NCBI RefSeq assembly: GCF_029223485.1
Contig: NZ_JARHTP010000001.1
Span: 558,001 to 622,000, forward strand
Reading direction: 5' to 3'
Source of the DNA: Streptomyces coacervatus
Lineage (GTDB): Bacteria; Actinomycetota; Actinomycetes; Streptomycetales; Streptomycetaceae
Length of the DNA stretch: 64,000 nucleotides
The translations under genes and the position numbers were made by a program. The notes beneath the pieces are model-generated. The model saw only the letters and a program-made list of their open reading frames with translations. It searched no databases and was not told the origin of the DNA. Below are positions 61,743 through 64,000 of this stretch, piece by piece. How positions within the stretch are numbered: position 1 is the stretch's first letter; each line of letters starts with the position of its first letter.

Positions 61743-61758
61743 TTGTCAACGAAGACAA
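61743..61758. promoter_or_regulatory. Operator-like palindrome before the second importer
   Basis: TTGTC-AACGAA-GACAA lies 106 bases upstream of the binding-protein start and 39 bases after the end of the TetR gene. It is a plausible target of that TetR protein. Confidence 0.5.
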
Positions 61759-61796
61759 AGTAACGACCAGGTTTCCCCACCCCCCTGGGGAAGGCG

Positions 61797-62399
61797 TCAT
61801 GCCCGCGCTGCCGTGACCGCGCCCAGCTGCGCCACCAGGGCCTCGCCCGCCACCCGGATCAGCCCGCCGGATCCCAGTGGCCGATCAAGGTCGGAGATCA
61901 CGGCGTTGCCGATTGCCAGACACAGCAGGCCGTACGCGGTGCCGCGCCGCACGGCCGGTGTGCTGTCCGGGAACTCGGCGGCCAGTCCCGAGTCGATCGC
62001 GCCCAGCATCAGCCGGTAGCCCGACATCATCGCCTCACGCAACTTCTCATCGCTCTGACCTGCCCTGATGAGCTCCAGAATGACGGCGGTCTCATCGCCC
62101 ACGCTCAGGAACCAGGGGCCGAAGAGGTGGTCCATCGCGACCCCGAGCCGCTGCTCGGGCGGGGCCTGCTCCACGGCGGTGGCGAAGGCTCGGTCGTCGC
62201 GTTCCTGTACCCATTCCACGAGTGCGAGCAGCAGGTCGTCCCGGTTGCCGACGTAGTGCCGGACGTGGCTGCGGCTCAGTCCGGACTCCTCGGCGATCTT
62301 CTCCAGCGTGGCGCCGGCCAGTCCGTTCCTGGCCAGGCACCGGCTCGCCGCCTGAAGAACCTGCTGCCGCCGCTCGGCGGCCAGACTCGGGCGCCCCAT
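61797..62399 (-). CDS. TetR-family transcriptional regulator
   Basis: A 200-residue regulator with a GRPSLAAERRQQVLQAASRC N-terminus and HTH LEKIAEESGLSRSHVRHYVG. The C-terminal domain (LFGPWFLSVGDETAVILELI) is of the TetR_C type. It is upstream of the importer operon in the same direction and divergent from the CocE-type hydrolase, so it probably controls both. Confidence 0.9.
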   Translation of the reverse strand: MGRPSLAAERRQQVLQAASRCLARNGLAGATLEKIAEESGLSRSHVRHYVGNRDDLLLALVEWVQERDDRAFATAVEQAPPEQRLGVAMDHLFGPWFLSVGDETAVILELIRAGQSDEKLREAMMSGYRLMLGAIDSGLAAEFPDSTPAVRRGTAYGLLCLAIGNAVISDLDRPLGSGGLIRVAGEALVAQLGAVTAARA

Positions 62400-62588
62400 G
62401 GCTGATGTGCCTCCCCTGCGATCCGAGCATCAGATGGGCTGAAGCATCGCACACCGCGACGATCAGGCTCCTGATGCCGAGCTTTTGTTTGTCGGTATTG
62501 AAAAACTAAGGCAGCGATGCCACTGTGGGCGAATCCGCCGGGCTTCCCGCCCGCGCCTCGACCCCACGACAGCATGTGAGGCTGCCCC

Positions 62589-64000
62589 GTGAACGTGCCT
62601 TTCGAGACCGTCACGCCCGCACCCGTCGACCCCACCGCCCTGCCGTTCAGGGTCCGGATGCGGGACGGAGTCCGGCTGGCCACCGACGTCTACCTGCCCG
62701 AGGGTGAGTCGGTCGACGAGCCCGGCCCGACCATCCTGGTCCGGCTGCCGTACGACAAGTCCGGGACGTACGCCTCGATGCCGCTCATCGCCCGCTACCT
62801 GACCGGGCGCGGCTACCGTGTCGCCGTCCAGGACGTGCGCGGCAAGTTCCGCTCCGAGGGCGAGACCCTGCTGTTCGTCAACGAGGTCCACGACGGCTAC
62901 GACACCCTGGAGTGGATCACCCATCAGCCCTGGTCCGACGGCATCGTCGGCATGTGGGGCGACTCGTACTACGGCTACACCCAGTGGGCCGCGGTGGCGA
63001 GCGGACACCGTGCACTGCGCGCCATCGCGCCCCGCGTCACCGGCACCGAACTCGGCCAGGTCGTCGACAACCCCGACGGCACACGGGACGTCGAGATGGG
63101 CATCCACCTGGGTTACATGGCCACCCACTACGTCGGCCCCGACACCTACGAATGGGAGCCGGACCCCGGCCACCGCCCCCTGATAGCCCCCTTCGAGGAG
63201 TTCTTCCGGACCCTGGGCCGCCGCTCACCCTCCTTCGACGTCGCCTTCCCCGAGGAGGTCCGTCTGCGCCGCTGGCCCGAGGGCCACCCCTTCGACCACC
63301 GGGCCGTCCCGGTCCTGCACACCGTCGGCTGGTACGACAACTGTGCCCCCTGGCACTGGCGCGACATCGAGGAACTCGCCCGCCGTCCCGACTGGGCCAA
63401 CCAGCAGTACCTGCTGATCGACGCCATCGACCACGAGAACTACCACCTCTCCGGCGCCCCCTACGACGACGAGTCGCGCGACCACGCCCTCGACCAGAAC
63501 GCGTTCCGCGCCCTGCTGCCGGGCTACCTCGACCCGGCACTCGACTTCTTCGACATCTTCCTGCGCCAACAGGGCAACCCCGCCGACCTGCCGCGCGTGC
63601 GCTGGCATCTCGTCCACGGCGGCGAGGAAGGCTTCCGTAAGGACGCTCACTGGCCACCAGCCGGCAGCCGGGTCGTGAGCCTCCACCTGGGACCGGACGC
63701 CGGAACCCCGGACGGCGACACCCCCGGCCTGCTCAGCCCGACCCCGCTCGAAATTCCCAGCGCGGCGAGCTGGACCCACGACCCCGAGGACCCGGTGCCC
63801 TCGGCTGCACCCAACGCCTTCGCCTACCTCCAGACCAACCCACGCCTGCACGAGTGGTCCAAGCGACGCGACGTCCTGGTCTTCGACGCCGAACCGACCC
63901 CAGCACCTCTCGACCTGGCGGGCCCGGTCTCCCTCGACATTGCTCTCACCACCACGGGACCTTCCACCCATCTCTTCGCGAAGCTGCTGGATGTCCACGC
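62589..64000 (+). CDS. CocE/NonD-family hydrolase, 3' end outside window
   Basis: A serine hydrolase of the Xaa-Pro dipeptidyl-peptidase/cocaine esterase family. GTG at 62589 follows GTGAGG at 7 bases. The N-terminal catalytic domain shows MRDGVRLATDVYLPEG, VAVQDVRGKFRSEGE with the oxyanion Arg-Gly, and the nucleophile motif MWGDSYYGYTQWAA. His is expected in DAIDHENYHLSGAP, and the acid in TVGWYDNCAPWHW. The C-terminal jelly-roll (about from LEIPSAASWTHDPEDP) runs past the window edge; 470 codons are visible. It probably cleaves an ester or amide, perhaps of a compound taken up by the adjacent ABC importer. Confidence 0.9.
   Translation, partial: MNVPFETVTPAPVDPTALPFRVRMRDGVRLATDVYLPEGESVDEPGPTILVRLPYDKSGTYASMPLIARYLTGRGYRVAVQDVRGKFRSEGETLLFVNEVHDGYDTLEWITHQPWSDGIVGMWGDSYYGYTQWAAVASGHRALRAIAPRVTGTELGQVVDNPDGTRDVEMGIHLGYMATHYVGPDTYEWEPDPGHRPLIAPFEEFFRTLGRRSPSFDVAFPEEVRLRRWPEGHPFDHRAVPVLHTVGWYDNCAPWHWRDIEELARRPDWANQQYLLIDAIDHENYHLSGAPYDDESRDHALDQNAFRALLPGYLDPALDFFDIFLRQQGNPADLPRVRWHLVHGGEEGFRKDAHWPPAGSRVVSLHLGPDAGTPDGDTPGLLSPTPLEIPSAASWTHDPEDPVPSAAPNAFAYLQTNPRLHEWSKRRDVLVFDAEPTPAPLDLAGPVSLDIALTTTGPSTHLFAKLLDVH

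Noticed and set aside
1..64000. tRNA or rRNA genes as island attachment points
   Set aside because: I read the gene-free gaps for cloverleaf-like or rRNA-like sequence and saw none. A covariance-model scan would be needed to be certain.

Overview
The window is very GC-rich, with strongly GC-biased third codon positions, many GTG starts, several ATGA/GTGA stop-start overlaps, Tat and lipoprotein export signals, and many TetR regulators. That fits a Streptomyces-like actinomycete. The species cannot be named from this sequence alone. Most of the window is accessory catabolic DNA: sugar-removing enzymes, oxidative catabolism, uptake systems and regulators, interrupted by a decayed zone and by a block with plasmid-type genes. 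No rRNA, tRNA or CRISPR array was seen.

Bases 1-17308 look like a locus for uptake and deglycosylation of plant-type glycosides. An ABC importer (fused permease/ATPase, permease, lipoprotein binding protein) is transcribed leftward from a promoter divergent from a TetR gene. The TetR gene is followed rightward by a TIM-barrel isomerase/epimerase, a GH78 alpha-L-rhamnosidase and an HSL-type esterase. Facing them is a leftward run of GH1 beta-glucosidase, SDR, GH2 beta-glucuronidase, MFS symporter and a second GH78 enzyme. The leftward promoters of the ABC operon and the GH1 operon are near copies of each other. Both carry a 14-bp operator-like site that recurs upstream of a paralogous TetR gene near 19.5 kb, suggesting one shared regulon. 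A third, Tat-exported GH78 enzyme lies at 29.1-32.8 kb behind a perfect LacI-type palindrome.

Bases 17819-28770 hold a VOC lipoprotein, two TetR genes, a decayed molybdenum hydroxylase gene, and a rightward oxidative cassette: a mycofactocin-type SDR, cytochrome P450, ferredoxin, TetR, two SDRs, a 3-hydroxyisobutyrate-dehydrogenase-like enzyme, an aldehyde dehydrogenase and a tandem carboxymuconolactone-decarboxylase-fold protein. A reasonable inference is that glycosides are imported, stripped of rhamnose, glucose, glucuronate and acyl groups, and that the aglycone or a related terpenoid or aromatic compound is then oxidised. The substrate is not identified.

Bases 32.8-42 kb are a decay zone. 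It contains remnants of an alcohol dehydrogenase, gabT, a SnoaL-like protein, a serine recombinase, an SDR, and a deletion fusion of maleylacetate reductase to hydroxyquinol 1,2-dioxygenase. Two drug-type MFS exporters, one next to a MarR gene, remain intact. Bases 42-50.5 kb carry a second catabolic module: a leftward GMC oxidoreductase / HbpS-like / amidohydrolase / DUF59 / hydrolase operon, divergent from a rightward Rieske oxygenase / reductase / NTF2-like operon, with a TetR gene at the end.

Bases 50.6-56.0 kb look plasmid-derived. A tightly overlapping leftward operon encodes a large HTH protein (possibly replication-related), a protein made of three HTH repeats, a small frameshifted ORF, a ParA ATPase and a ribbon-helix-helix (RHH) partner. 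After it comes a striking array of CTAG motifs spaced 8 bp apart, then a second small RHH gene related to the first. By analogy with RHH/ParA partition systems, the array is a good candidate centromere/operator, and it is the most unusual element in the window. Bases 56.4-64 kb contain a second five-gene dipeptide/oligopeptide-type ABC importer, a TetR gene, and a divergent CocE/NonD-type hydrolase cut by the window end.
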